DNA of 64,000 nucleotides from Chlorocebus sabaeus. Taxonomy: Eukaryota; Chordata; Mammalia; Primates; Cercopithecidae. The translations under genes and the position numbers were made by a program. Location: assembly GCF_047675955.1 (NCBI RefSeq), contig NC_132919.1:70509316-70573315 (forward strand). Reading direction: 5' to 3'. Positions 1-10,870 of the stretch are shown piece after piece. The notes under the pieces were generated by a model. That model was not told the origin of the DNA, made no database searches, and saw nothing but the letters and a program-made list of their open reading frames with translations. How positions within the stretch are numbered: position 1 is the stretch's first letter; every line of letters starts with the position of its first letter.

Positions 1-228
1 CTTTGCACCCATTTTAAAAACCAAGGCTAACTGCTACAATGTCATACTTCAATCAGAGTATCTGATCATTTCTCTTTAGGTAAGATAAACAATAGCAAGA
101 AAATAACCCAGGTTATTTGGCAAGTCTTCGGCAGGGTAGAGAAGGAAACTTGGAAAGAAGAAGGCTTATGAACTTTGGTACCTTAGGCTACTGAAAACCC
201 ACATCCAGAACGTCCACCTTCTGACATC

Positions 229-427
229 ATGGTCAGCTCCTGCTGCAGCTCCTTCTGCTCTCACCAGAGGCGTGGTTAAGACCTCTGCCAAGAGATCTGC
301 TGCCATCCCAGCTGCTGCCAGAGCACCTGCTGCAAGACCATTTGCTGCTACTGCAGCTTCTGTGGGTTCAGTTGCTACCATCCAGTCTGCTGTCACACCA
401 CCAATCTCCTGTGGATCCTGTTGTTGA
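229..427 (+). pseudogene. KRTAP4-family pseudogene (nonsense plus frameshift)
   Basis: The ATG context and first codons (MVSSCCSSFCSHQ) match the start of functional KRTAP4 genes in this window. Codon 17 is TAA (277-279). After it the Cys-Cys pentad pattern continues in the same frame, then slips by one base, so that the family's usual ending (SCGSCC then TGA, 425-427) is in another frame. The body is only about 66 codons, far shorter than its relatives. The position that should hold the TATA box, about 90 bp upstream, reads TAGAGAAG (137-144) instead of TATAAAAG. The AT-rich upstream block is still recognisable at about 75-110. Both coding and promoter decay point to an old pseudogene. It is homologous to the KRTAP remnant at 11887-12246, including the 3'UTR start. 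Confidence 0.85.
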
Positions 428-1557
428 ATTTCACTCCTGACCACCAGCCTGAGTCAACCACCACGTTGAAAACATAGTCCTTTTAAAGAGAAGGGTTATC
501 TCTAAGCTGTCTCCCCTGCCTTCAGACAGAGAGGGCTAACTATCTCTAAACAAACAAATGACCATAGAACTGTGACTCAGTTAGACCAGAATCCCAAGCC
601 TATGATACCTGCACTTGTTTTGACCTTGACAGTGACTTCCTTATGATACATTCATTATGTCTGCAAAAGCATTAATATTCTTGTTGGCATAAACAGTTGG
701 GCCACATTCAAACTAAGTACAAAAAAACCTGTTATAAATAGGAAAATGATAAAACCACAATCATAGCAGAGACTTTAAACACACTATTTCAAAAATGGTC
801 ATTTGAAGAAGAAAAGTAAACAAAGATATGGAGAATTTGAGTAAAATCATTAATAACTTAGATGCAATGGATTTTTTATACCATCTTATGCCTAACAAAT
901 AGAATTTTCATAATTTTTATATATATCCCAAATAGTCATAAAATATATCCATAAAAATATATTCCAAATATGTTCTTGTATCCTTTCTTCCATCCCCTCT
1001 TCCCTCCTTCCTGAATAATTCGGTCTAAATGGAAAGTAGGTGTCTGCGTGGGATAGGGATGGCCTAAAGAAATAACATTCTTAATTTCTTTTTTTAAAAT
1101 TAACATCATTTTGCACTTACAAAAAATTTGCAAGAATAGGTCAAAGAGGTTTCTTTAGTGATAAAAAGAAAGTGATGCTTCACTGCCTCTAAGCATGAGT
1201 GTGTGTTGCCTACATCAAGGGCTTTCCCTTCTATAACCCCAGTAGAATTTAAAATCAGGCTTTATTCTTGCAAACAATGTTGCAAAGAATACCCGTGAAC
1301 TTATATCTTGGAGCATATGTATAGGTGCGTGTGTTGAATACATTTCTAGAAGTGAAACCGCTCAATCAAAACACATGCACATTTCAAAATATGGTAAATT
1401 AATTCAAGATACTGTTAAATTTCAGACTCTGTTAATTACCATCTAAAGAAGTTGCCTCAATTTAGATCCCTGCCAACTGTGTATTAAAATGTCAATTTCC
1501 TTATAATTTTACTAATTTATTGAAGTTTTTAAACTTAAATATTTTACATTTGTCACC
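428..1557. other. Intergenic, no gene recognised
   Basis: The start is the decayed 3'UTR of the pseudogene. The rest is AT-rich sequence in which I see no coding pattern or clear repeat family. Confidence 0.5.
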
Positions 1558-1655
1558 ACAAATAGCAAGTATTCACTGCCATATCCCCAGAGCATGCAGT
1601 AGAAGCTGGCACACAGTAAGTATTCAATAGATGGTTTGATGAATGAATAAGTTGT
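1558..1655 (+). mobile_element. MIR-like SINE tail
   Basis: Sequence around 1600-1650 resembles the MIR 3' half (a GGCACACAGTAAGTATTCAATA-type core followed by a GAATGAAT tail). It is diverged and its boundaries are approximate. Confidence 0.55.
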
Positions 1656-1660
1656 TCAGT

Positions 1661-2687
1661 TAAGCAATGACAACAAAAGCCAAAATTGACAAATGGGATC
1701 TAATTAAACTAAAGAGCTTCTGCACAGCAAAAGAAACTACCATCAGAGTGAACAGGCAACCTACAGAATGGGAGAAAATTTTTGTAATCTACTCATCTGA
1801 CAAAGGGCTAATATCCAGAACCTACAAAGAACTCAAACAAATTTACAAGAAAAAAACAAACAACCCCATCAAAAAGTGGGCAAAGGATATGAACAGACAC
1901 TTCTCAAAAAAAGAAATTTATACGCCAACAGACACATGCAAAAATGCTCATCATCACTCGTCATCAGAGAAATGCACATCAAAACCACAATGAGATACCG
2001 TCTCACACCAGTTAGAATGGCAATCATTAAAAAGTCAGGAAACAACAGGTGCTGGAGAGGATGTGGAGAAATAGCAACACTTTTACACTGTTGGTGGGAC
2101 TGTAAACTAGTTCAACCATTGTGGAAAACAGTGTGGCGATTCCTCAAGGATCTAGAACTAGAAATACCATTTGACCCAGCCATCCCATTACTGGGTATAT
2201 ACCCAAAGGATTATAAATCATGCTGCTATAAAGACACATGCACACGTATGTTTACTGTGGCACTATTCACAATAGCAACGACTTGGAATCAACCCAAATG
2301 TCCATCAGTGACAGACTGGATTAAGAAAATGTGGCACATATACACCATGGAATACTATGCAGCCATAAAAAAGGATGCGTTTCGTGTCCTTTGTAGGGAC
2401 ATGATCATTCTCAGCAAACTATCACAAGAACAGAAAACCAAATACCGTATGTTCTCACTTATAGGTGGGAACTGAACAATGAGATCACTTGGACATAGGA
2501 AGGGGAACATCACACATCAGGGCCTATTGTGGGGAGGCAGAGGGATAGCATTAGGAGGTACACCTAATGTAAATGACGAATTAAAGGGTGCAGCACACCA
2601 ACATGGCACATGTATACATATGTAACAAACCTGCACATTATGCACATGTACCCTAGAACTTGAAGTATAATAATTAAAAAAAAAACA
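1661..2687 (+). mobile_element. 5'-truncated L1PA-type LINE (ORF2 3' end and 3'UTR)
   Basis: About 1.03 kb, collinear with 36965-38015 of the full-length L1 in this window. It holds the C-terminal part of ORF2, the 3'UTR and a short A tail at about 2677-2686. ORF2 is broken near 1922, where one base is missing, so the Cys-rich C-terminal region (stop 2473-2475) is in a different frame from the segment before it. I could not define target-site duplications. Confidence 0.9.
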
Positions 2688-2901
2688 CCTTAAATTATGA
2701 GTGAGACTAAACATCTTTCAGAAGCTCAAAAGGCATTTAAATTTTGTTTTTTCAGTGAAATGACTGTTAATATCCTTTCCTCAATTTTCTGTTTGGTTGT
2801 TGGCTTTTTTTTTTTCTCATTGAGTTGTAAGAGGTATTCATACATTAAGAAAATTAGCTCATTTATTTTTAGATTGGCTAAGGTATTATAATTTATTTTC
2901 A

Positions 2902-2961
2902 GCTTGTACGGCAGCAGGTGGTCTGACGGCAGAGTGGGCGGCAGCAGCTGGACACACCACA
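2902..2961 (-). repeat. Inverted KRTAP4 coding fragment
   Basis: Read on the minus strand, these roughly 60 bases match part of the KRTAP4 gene at about 3945-4004, with only a few differences. They encode the GVSSCCRP..CCQTTCCRT-type segment. No start, promoter or rest of the gene is present. The closest match is the neighbouring gene about 1 kb away, so this looks like a local inverted templated insertion rather than a separate gene. Confidence 0.8.
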
Positions 2962-2989
2962 GAAAAAGAAGAACGCCTTCTTCTTTTTC
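2962..2989. repeat. Perfect 12-bp inverted repeat with 4-nt loop
   Basis: GAAAAAGAAGAA (2962-2973), loop CGCC, then its exact reverse complement (2978-2989). It abuts the inverted KRTAP fragment directly. A perfect hairpin here suggests a snap-back template switch during the same event. Confidence 0.85.
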
Positions 2990-3401
2990 AACCAGGCATT
3001 TACATTTTTTTCTGTTGCAAATTTTTTCAATCCTTGTCTTCATTGCTATTAAGTTTTTCTGTATTAGAAAATCCACTCCACTTCTAATATTTTAAGACAA
3101 TTTCTGCTGTTTTCTTCTAGTCATTTCACAGTTTATTTTTCTCAGAAGTATCTTCAGAAAACAAGAAACACCATCCCATTTGAGGACTGCTGTGATACAC
3201 ACAGTTTCCAGGATGACACACGGAATGCTGAGTTCTAAGTGATCTGTCACCTGACAATCGGCTGGACAAGTAAGATTACAAGTATTTGAAATTAGATGAT
3301 ACATAGAAGAAGACAAGAGGAGGAGGAAAGACTGGATTGGCCAAACCCTAACACAGAGAAAGAATAAAAGTGCATTCCACCTTTTATACAGATTTTTTCC
3401 C

Positions 3402-3500
3402 ACAATTAACTAATTTCATAATTGCCTATCTATTAAGATAAACAAAAACAAGGAAATAGCTTTTATGTGGTGACAGCAGCCCCTCGGCTGAGTATAAAAG
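3402..3500 (+). promoter_or_regulatory. KRTAP4 promoter: AT-rich block and TATA box
   Basis: TATAAAAG at 3493-3500 lies 89 bp before the ATG. Upstream, 3402-3456 carries the conserved block shared by all KRTAP loci here: TAATTTCATAATTGCC-like homeodomain cores followed by AAACAAAAACAAGGAAA (3440-3456), a forkhead-like A-rich motif. HOXC13 and related factors are known regulators of hair keratin and KRTAP genes; assigning them here is inference. Confidence 0.7.
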
Positions 3501-3581
3501 TGGACATGGGATAAGGGGACTCCCACATTCGAAAAACTCACGGTCTTGGAAACCTACCCAGAACCTCCACCCTCTGACACC

Positions 3582-4040
3582 ATGGTTAACTCTTGTGGCT
3601 CTGTCTGCTCCGAACAGGGCTGTGATCGAGGCCTCTGCCAAGAGACCTGTTGCCGCCCCAGCTGCTGCCAGACGACCTGCTGCCGCCCCAGCTGTGTTGT
3701 ATCCAGCTGCTGCCGCCCATCCTGCTGTCAGACTACCTGCTGCCAGACCACTTGCTGTCGCCCCAGCTGCTGCCGCCCCATCTGCTGCCAGACCACTTGC
3801 TGTCGCCCCAGCTGCTGCCGCCCCATCTGCTGCCAGACCACTTGCTGTCGCCCCAGCTGCTGCCGCCCCATCTGCTGCCAGACCACTTGCTGTCGCCCCA
3901 GCTGCTGCCGCCCCATCTGCTGTCAGACCACCTGCCGCCCCAGCTGTGGTGTGTCCAGCTGCTGCCGCCCAGTCTGCTGTCAGACCACCTGCTGCCGTAC
4001 AACTTGCTGCCGCCCCAGCTGCTGTGAATCCTCTTATTGA
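3582..4040 (+). CDS. Keratin-associated protein 4-like (152 aa)
   Basis: Single-exon ultra-high-sulfur keratin-associated protein, expected to be disulfide-bonded between keratin filaments in the hair cortex. The start MVNSCGSVCSEQGCDRGLCQE matches the KRTAP4 N terminus but lacks one of the usual paired Cys codons (a 3-bp deletion). The body is Cys-Cys pentads (CCRPS, CCQTT, CCRPI). A 45-bp unit encoding CCRPSCCRPICCQTT is repeated four times from 3753, and the first three copies are identical. It ends CCRPSCCESSY, not the usual ..SSCC, so the C terminus is truncated compared with 58927-59502. I use the ATG at 3582; the open frame extends 12 codons upstream only through a TTG. The TATA box is well placed. 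Assignment to family 4 is firm; the human counterpart is not clear. Confidence 0.85.
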   Translation: MVNSCGSVCSEQGCDRGLCQETCCRPSCCQTTCCRPSCVVSSCCRPSCCQTTCCQTTCCRPSCCRPICCQTTCCRPSCCRPICCQTTCCRPSCCRPICCQTTCCRPSCCRPICCQTTCRPSCGVSSCCRPVCCQTTCCRTTCCRPSCCESSY

Positions 4041-4326
4041 ACCTCATATTGGACTATCAACCATGAGCCAGCCACTATTACACCAATATGAAAGTGTCAT
4101 TTATACCAACTTGTCCATGTGTTAAATGGCCACCAGCTTTATTATCCTGTTATTCCACTAAGCAACTGGTGAAAGGGCATCCATCTACATTTCATACCAC
4201 TCATTTTTCCCGTGGAACTCTTTCCAGTATTCAGACCTCAGATGCATGATGCAGCTGGACTAAACCTCTAAGTCTCTGATTGTTATGCTTGACTTGACCT
4301 TCAAAATTACATATTAACTGTTCTTC

Positions 4327-4332
4327 AATAAA
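4327..4332 (+). terminator. Polyadenylation signal AATAAA
   Basis: Canonical hexamer about 290 bp after the stop codon of the KRTAP4-like gene, giving a short 3'UTR typical of KRTAP genes. Confidence 0.7.
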
Positions 4333-4339
4333 TATTATC

Positions 4340-6036
4340 TTAACATCAGAAATTCTGTTATCTTTTTTTCAATTATTTTTGAGCATTGGTTGTCAGTTTA
4401 TTTTTTAGCATTATTTCTCTCAAGATAAAGACAAGTTTGGGTTCCCCCATGACCAGGAAAGAAAGCTGATTTTGTAAATATAATCTAATGCCTATATTAT
4501 AGAAAGGACTTCATAAATTTTTCAAAAGAAGATAGCTCACTGTATTTAACTAACAAAAGTTTTGTATTCAATCAATAAAATGATTGATTATCTGTCATGT
4601 TCATTGCACTGTTGGGCTTTGGAGATCACATCAAGATTTGGGAGGCACAGGAGCTTCCTACAAGGAGCTCACCATCTAATCTTGGAAATAAGAAGAAAGA
4701 GCAAAGGAGATAGATTATGTTGGGTAGTATTGATCAGAGGAGAACTTTCCATCTTGGAGAAGAGTAAGACATAAGGAATAGATATATACACACATTTAAT
4801 AATAGAATGAGTTAAGTCAGTACAGGGAAGATGTACAGGTCACAGACCCATGAAATGAAGAGGAGGAAAACATAGGAAAAGGTTTACATTCTTATGAGGA
4901 TAAGAGTGAGACGAGCTAAGAAACAGTTGCTGTTGACCAAATGTGGTGGAGGTTAAACTTCGCTGGCCTCATCCCATCACCTCTAAGTTAATGATATGAA
5001 AGTCATAGGCAAACGAGGAAGCTCTTAGTCAAAGGTGGAGCCACACATGGACAAGGAAATATCCTCTTTGGGGAAGAGTCAGGGAGGAGTTGAGTAAGGA
5101 TTTGAGTGGTAGGCAATGGTAGAGTTGTAAAGGAGAAGGACTCAGGCTGTAATTTTAAGCTGTGAGCTAAGAACGCACTCTTGGGATATGCTTAGACTCT
5201 ACAGGCTTCTTGTATCTCAGGTAAGCTTGGTCATATTCAGGCAAGCAAAACGTATGTCTCCTGTAGCCACATGGCTTTGGTTGTTCTGCCTGATGTCACT
5301 TCCACATGAAAAAAATATATACTTGAGCAAAATACAGGAGTCAATAGAATAAAAATTATCCTAAGGAAAGGACCAAAAAAATTATAGATGTTCTAAAATG
5401 GGGAAATAATATCCTTTTCAGTAATGATAATAATCATGAAGGATCATAAAATACGGGCAGGAGTGCAGTAAGCAGTAATGCCAAGCCTGTCAAGGTGAAG
5501 CATAGATGCAGTGGAAAGTCATTGCAAATGATGGGGTAGCCACTCTGCTCATGGGTAGACAGCAGGAAGGTAAAGCGAGAAATATTGGTAGATTTCTCAT
5601 TTTGATTAGTATAATTGCCATAGTAATGCATTTATACTTAAATACCAATTACTGTCCACACTTGTCTGGGATAGGCGAAGCAAATTGTCAAGAAATGTTA
5701 TCTGTGTTGTCTCTACAGCTTGTGTCGCCGTGTTTAGAGCAGCCTCTCATCTCCCCATGACAAGTGAATGTCTTACCCAAGGCAGCCTAGCTCCAAGGAA
5801 GACCTCTGGTTGTTTCCTCTGTTCTTTAGCAACTGCTTTCCCTTTGGAAGTACAAACTTATCACAGTTTCTCATGTCTTCGAGATAATTTCCATTCCATA
5901 ACCAAATAATATCAAATGGCCAAAGAGTTAAGGACTTTAGTTAGAAGCAAAACTTAGACAAGGACGAAGAAGAAAATGGCAAAAATTAAAGTACATTATC
6001 ATATCAGTAGAGCAATACGGCATTAGCATCATAAAG
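4340..6036. other. Intergenic, no gene recognised
   Basis: I see no KRTAP pattern and no repeat I can name. Short open frames here look random. Confidence 0.45.
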
Positions 6037-6050
6037 AAAGTCACAATCTT

Positions 6051-6336
6051 TTTTTTTTTTTTTGAGACGGAGTCTCGCTCTGTCGCCCAGGCTGGAGTGC
6101 AGCGGGGCGATCTCAGCTCACTGCAAGCTCCGCCTCCTGGGTTCACGCCATTCTCCTGCCTCAGCCTACTGAGTAGCTGGGACTACAGGCGCCCACCACC
6201 AAGTCTGCCTAATTTTTTTGCATTTTTAGTAGAGATAGGGTTTCACCGTGTTAGCCAGGATGGTCTCGATCTCCTGACCACGTGATCCACCCGCCTTGGC
6301 CTCCCAAAGTGCTGGGATTACAGGCGTGAGCCACCG
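6051..6336 (-). mobile_element. AluY/S-type SINE, inverted
   Basis: Poly-T followed by an inverted Alu, flanked by a 14-bp target-site duplication starting AAAGTCACA (6037-6050 and 6337-6350, one mismatch). The element's 5' end is slightly truncated. Confidence 0.95.
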
Positions 6337-6549
6337 AAAGTCACATTCTTAAATTCAATATTTGATTAGTAGTCATTTACACTGAGGCAGTCATTGCTGT
6401 CTCATTAAGATTCTCATTGCACGTTTCTTGCTTGTTAATACTCATGCAAGTGTACACACATCTGTTTCAAATGGCAAGGGCTGAGAAATCTGTCAATGCA
6501 AACTCTGTATGATTGTGATTTTGTTCCTTTATCATTAACAGTTTTGTAG

Positions 6550-8365
6550 TATATAAAAACTGCATTTGTTTTGTTTGACTTTAATTTCGTTACTTCTTAT
6601 GCCAGTTGCATCAATCAAAATATGGAATATTTCCATCACCACAAGAATCTCTAATGTCCTTTTATAATCACACATACTTCCCTCCCACTTCCACCTTCTT
6701 GTTAACCCCTTGAAATCACTGATTTGTTCTCCATTTCCGTAATTTTCTCATTTCAAGAATTACATATAAATGGAAACATAGAGCATGAAACTTTTTGGAC
6801 TTGCCTATTTCACCCAGCATAATTTTCTGTTGATTCATCCTGGCTATTGAGTGTATCAATTAGTGCATTCTTTTTTGTCACTGAGAAATATTCCACAGTA
6901 CAGAGATACCACAGCTTGTGTAACCATTCAACCACCAAAAGACATCTGGTTGTTCCCAGTCTTTGGCTATGGTGAATGAAGTTGCTATAAACATTCATGA
7001 ACAGGTTATGGTGTACACATGTCTTCATTTCTCTGATATAAATGTCAAGGAGTGCAATTGCTAGGTGTTATGAGAGTTGCATATTTAGTTTTCCAAGAAA
7101 CTGCCATTTTTCCAGAATGGCTATACCATTTTACATTCCCACCAGGAATGTATGAGTGATACAATTTCTCCACGTCCTTATTAGCATTTGGTGTTGTCTC
7201 TTTTTTATTTTAGCAGCCATGATAGGTGTGTAGTGATATCTCCCCTGGTTTTAATTTGACTTTCCCTAAGAGCTCATGATGTTGAACATCTTTTCATGTG
7301 TTGCTTTGCCATTCGTATAAATTCTTCAGTGAAATAACCCTTCATGTCTTTTGTCCATGCTCAAATTGGACTCTGCTTTTTTATTGCTGAATTTGAGAGT
7401 TCTTCATATATTCCAGAAACTAGTACTTTGTCAGGAATGTGGTTGACAAATACTTTCTGCTACTCTATAGTCGCCTTTTCATCTTCTTAACAGCATGTTT
7501 CACAGAAAAAAGGTTTTTAATTTTCACGGAGTCCAATTCATCAATTTTGTCATTTATGAATTGATATTTTCAATGTTAAGAGTAAGAAATATTTGTCTAG
7601 CCCTAGATGCCCCAAATCTTCTCCTATGTGTTTTCTCCTAAAAGTTTTACAGTTTTATGTTTTACACTTAAGTCCATGTGTAAGTCCATAAGTCATGCAT
7701 TGTGACTTATGTTTGTAATGAGGTGTGAGATTTAGGTAGAAGTTTGTGTGTGTGTGTGTTTTTGTTTGGGGGATATGTATGTCCAATTTCTCCAGTGCCA
7801 TTAGCTGAGAAAGGTTATCTTCCTCTATTGAATGACTCCTTCACCTTTGTCAAAAATCAGTTGGGGCTGGGCTTGGTGGCTCCTGCCTGTAATCCTAGAA
7901 CTTTGGGAGGCTGAGGCAGGAGGATCTCTTGAGGGCAGGAGTTCAAAACCAGCCTGGCCAACATGGTGAAACCCTGTCTCTACTAAAAATACAAAAAATA
8001 GTCAGGCATTGTGGTGGGCACCTGTAATCCCAGCTACTCAGGAGGCTGAGGCACGAGAATCACTTGAACCTGGGAGGTGGAGGTTGCAGTGAGCTGAGAT
8101 CATGCCATTGCACTCCAGCCTGGGCAACAGAGCAGAATCTGTCTCAAAAAAACAAAAATCAGTTGGGCATATTTGTGTAGGTATGCATCATCACTGTCTT
8201 TTAATTGGTAATTCTATTCCTATCATATTTATTGTAATATGTTTAGCCTCAGTTTTTAAAAGCGCTTTATTGATATGTAATTCACATACTGTTTAATTCA
8301 TCATTTAACATATGTAATATATTGTTTTTACACAAACAACTTTGTGCAACCATCACCATAATTTA
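6550..8365 (-). mobile_element. Old L1 (L1M-type) 3' portion, inverted
   Basis: A diverged minus-strand L1: reverse-oriented ORF2 3' end (the TATTCCACAGTA and CATTCCCACCA landmarks are recognisable) followed by its 3'UTR. It is interrupted by the Alu at 7866-8153 and resumes at 8168. No open frame survives. Confidence 0.8.
7866..8153 (+). mobile_element. AluS-type SINE
   Basis: Full Alu inserted in the old L1, flanked by an exact 14-bp target-site duplication AAAAATCAGTTGGG (7852-7865 and 8154-8167). Confidence 0.95.
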
Positions 8366-8369
8366 ATCC

Positions 8370-8484
8370 TTCCTTTCTTGCTTTCTCCCTCCCTCTCTCC
8401 CATCTTTCTTTCCTTCCTTTCTTTTTCTCTCTCTCTCGCTCTCTCTTTTTCTTTCTTTTTCCTTTTCTTTCTTTCTTCCTTTCA
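8370..8484. repeat. Pyrimidine-rich (CTTT/CT)n tract
   Basis: About 115 bp of nearly pure C/T on the plus strand, abutting the poly-T end of the following Alu. The open frames here are low-complexity artefacts. Confidence 0.9.
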
Positions 8485-8719
8485 AAATAGGGTCTCTGTA
8501 ACCCAGGCTGGAGTGCAGTGGCACAGTCATAGCTCACTGCAGCCTTGAACTCTGGGACTCCAGTGATTCTCCCACCTCAGCCTTCTGAAGAGCTGGGACT
8601 ACAGGTACATGCCACTACACTCAGCTAAATTTTTTTTATTTTTTACTTTTTGTAGAGATGAGGTCTCACTATGTTGCCCAGGCTGGTCTTGAACTCCAGG
8701 CCTCAAGTAACCCTCCCAC

Positions 8720-9317
8720 TGTTATGCCCAGTCCGTTTGTTCCCCAAAGAAGACCACCAGAGTCCAGAGTCAAAGCCAAGCAGCAAGGATCTTTTACTAC
8801 AAGTTCGAACTTGGTCCCTCCATTCCACAGCATACAAGAGGGCCCCGAACAATGCGAGTGCTTGCTTTTTATAGCCCGATGTAAACAGGATATGTAAAGT
8901 TACAGGGGAACAAGGTAATTCTCTCGGTTACAGCATTACAATTGGTTAATATTATACATTTAGCATTTTTTATTGGTTCCCGCTGTGTCCTTATCGGAGA
9001 TTTCCCAGGTGGTGTTTTTTTTGAAGTTTGAGAGAAATATGGAGGAATGCGTTTGTGCTGGGCTCAGGAAGTTGAGAGATATATGATGGGTTGTGTTTGT
9101 GCTGGGCTCAGGAAGTTGGGAGATATATGGTGGGTTGTGTTTGTGCTGGGCTTGTGCTGGGCTCAGGGAGTTGGGAGATATATGGTGGGTTGTGTTTGTG
9201 CTGGGCTTGTGCTGGGCTCAGGGAGTTGGAAGATATATGAGGAATGTGTTTGTGCTGGGCTCGTGCTGGGCTCAGGGAGTTGGGAGATATGGGGAGGAAT
9301 GTGCCTGTTTCCTTTCA
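8720..9317 (-). mobile_element. Solo LTR of an endogenous retrovirus (candidate)
   Basis: A 598-bp block begins TG and ends CA and sits cleanly inside an Alu. On the minus strand it shows LTR-like order: a tandem-repeat region at its start, a TATAAAA box (complement of about 8867-8874), then a U5-like end. Flanking tetranucleotides are CCAC and TTAC, compatible with a 4-bp duplication that has taken two C-to-T changes. No internal viral genes are present. The family is not assigned. Confidence 0.6.
9034..9304. repeat. VNTR of about 48-58 bp units inside the LTR
   Basis: Five imperfect units built on TTTGTGCTGGGCTCAGG, AGTTGGGAGATATATGG and similar. In later units the GTGCTGGGCT core is doubled. 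It lies in the presumed U3 region. Confidence 0.85.
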
Positions 9318-9375
9318 TTACCTTTGCCTCCCAAAGTGCTGGGATTACAGGCATGAGCCACTGTGCCCAGCCCTT

Positions 9376-10870
9376 GATTTCTTTCTATTATATTAAGTGG
9401 ATTTTTTCTTAACATATTAATTTCTTTGAGTGTGTGTGTGTATGTATGTGTGTACAGTCTAAGGCTTAAGATATGCACCTTAATTTATCAGAATGTACTT
9501 CACGTTTATGCTTAGTTTCAGTGAAATATAGAAACTTTATTTTTATGTAGCTCCAGCTCCTTTCCATTTTTGTGCTATTACTACTATATATGTCTATTAT
9601 GTAAAAGTCCAACAATATGTTCTTATAATTATCACCTTATGCAATTCTATGTCTTTCAAACAAGCTGAGTAAAGAGTAAAGACCAAGTATATATTTGCAG
9701 AGTTACATTAACCTTTTTATTTGACCATTCTCTTCATTTCTTCCTGTGGACTTGTTCCCATCTGGTATCATTACCCCAGTCCAATAGCTTTGCTCCCATG
9801 GATTTCCTTTGCGTTTACCTCTCCAGTTATTATAGAACCAACAATACAATTATTTCCACACTGTTTTATGCAATTGCTTTTTACATCAGTTAAGAGAGGA
9901 GAGGAAATGTGAAAATACATACAATTTTGCTGCACAGCCGTCTGACCTCCAGAGCTGATCATAATCCCAGAACTCTTCAGCTGCCTCTCCACCAGCTGTG
10001 TGTATTTAACTTTTGACTTCTTTGCTTGTATCAGGCTTCTATCTCAGAGCTACCAACCTCACAATCTCCATGGTTTCTGACAATCCCCTTAGGCATGGAG
10101 TTCTCCATGGTTTGTATCAAATAAAGTCAATCTCCTCAGGCAGAACTATGAAACCCTAGTCTTTAAGGTCTGCCTTTACCTCCAGACAGAATCCCTGTGA
10201 CACTGCACTGGGACTATGATAAGGACCCACTTTTTCCAAGATGACCTCCCAACCCTGCTAGTGAACACTTAGGTTGCCCTGCCCTCACCTCATCCTCTCA
10301 GCTTTCCCCTCCTGAAAGGTGGTACCTCTTCCCCATCAGCAAGATGAGGTACAGGTGATGAGATTTTGCCTCACAGAAGACAAATAAACTCGACCTAGTG
10401 TAATCAGGGGGGCTTAGTACTTTTACTGGATGGAAAAGAACCAGGTGCATCCACTAGTGCACCTCTCTGCAAGGACACTAAATCAGTGAGTTTCCCAATA
10501 ATTGTAGATAACAAGCAGAAGAAGGCACTTCTGCCCATGTGCTGGGTCTCCATGTGGCTCAGGGAAGTAGCCACTCTCATCCAACAACAAGGCGACTGGT
10601 CTTCGACCCACACAAGCTCCAGCAGAAATACTGATTTCCTCTCAAGTCATTAAGTTCTTAGTCTTTCCCATCTTGTTTTATTAATAAAAAGCCTGGCTTA
10701 TGATTATATATTTTACAGAGCGCTACTCCTGATTTATCTTCTCGAGAAGACAAAGTCACAGATGTATTTTATTTTAGGCGATATTCTCATGGATGGAATT
10801 GCACCAGCAAGGAGTTGAAAAGTCATGGCCCTGGACCCTCTCTCCTGGGCATCTTCCCAGAACATGTTTG
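9376..10870. other. Intergenic, no gene recognised
   Basis: Contains a short (TG)n-like stretch near 9430-9455. I otherwise see no coding pattern or nameable repeat. Confidence 0.45.

Larger units (their letters stand above)
8486..9375 (-). mobile_element. Old Alu split by an LTR insertion
   Basis: The inverted Alu runs 8486-8719 and resumes at about 9321-9375 (CCTCCCAAAGTGCTGGG, then the inverted head). The gap is filled by the LTR-like element at 8720-9317. Confidence 0.85.

Noticed and set aside
1667..2475. Functional L1 ORF2 fragment genes
   Set aside because: The element is 5'-truncated and frameshifted near 1922.
3546..3581. N-terminal extension METYPEPPPSDT on the KRTAP at 3582 (and the similar one at 13470)
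   Set aside because: The upstream start is TTG, not ATG. The bases correspond to the conserved 5'UTR of the other KRTAP genes, and the CACCATGG context marks the real start.
9047..9412. 121-codon plus-strand repeat protein (LCWAQ.. units)
   Set aside because: It is the VNTR inside the LTR plus an Alu piece; no start context or conservation.
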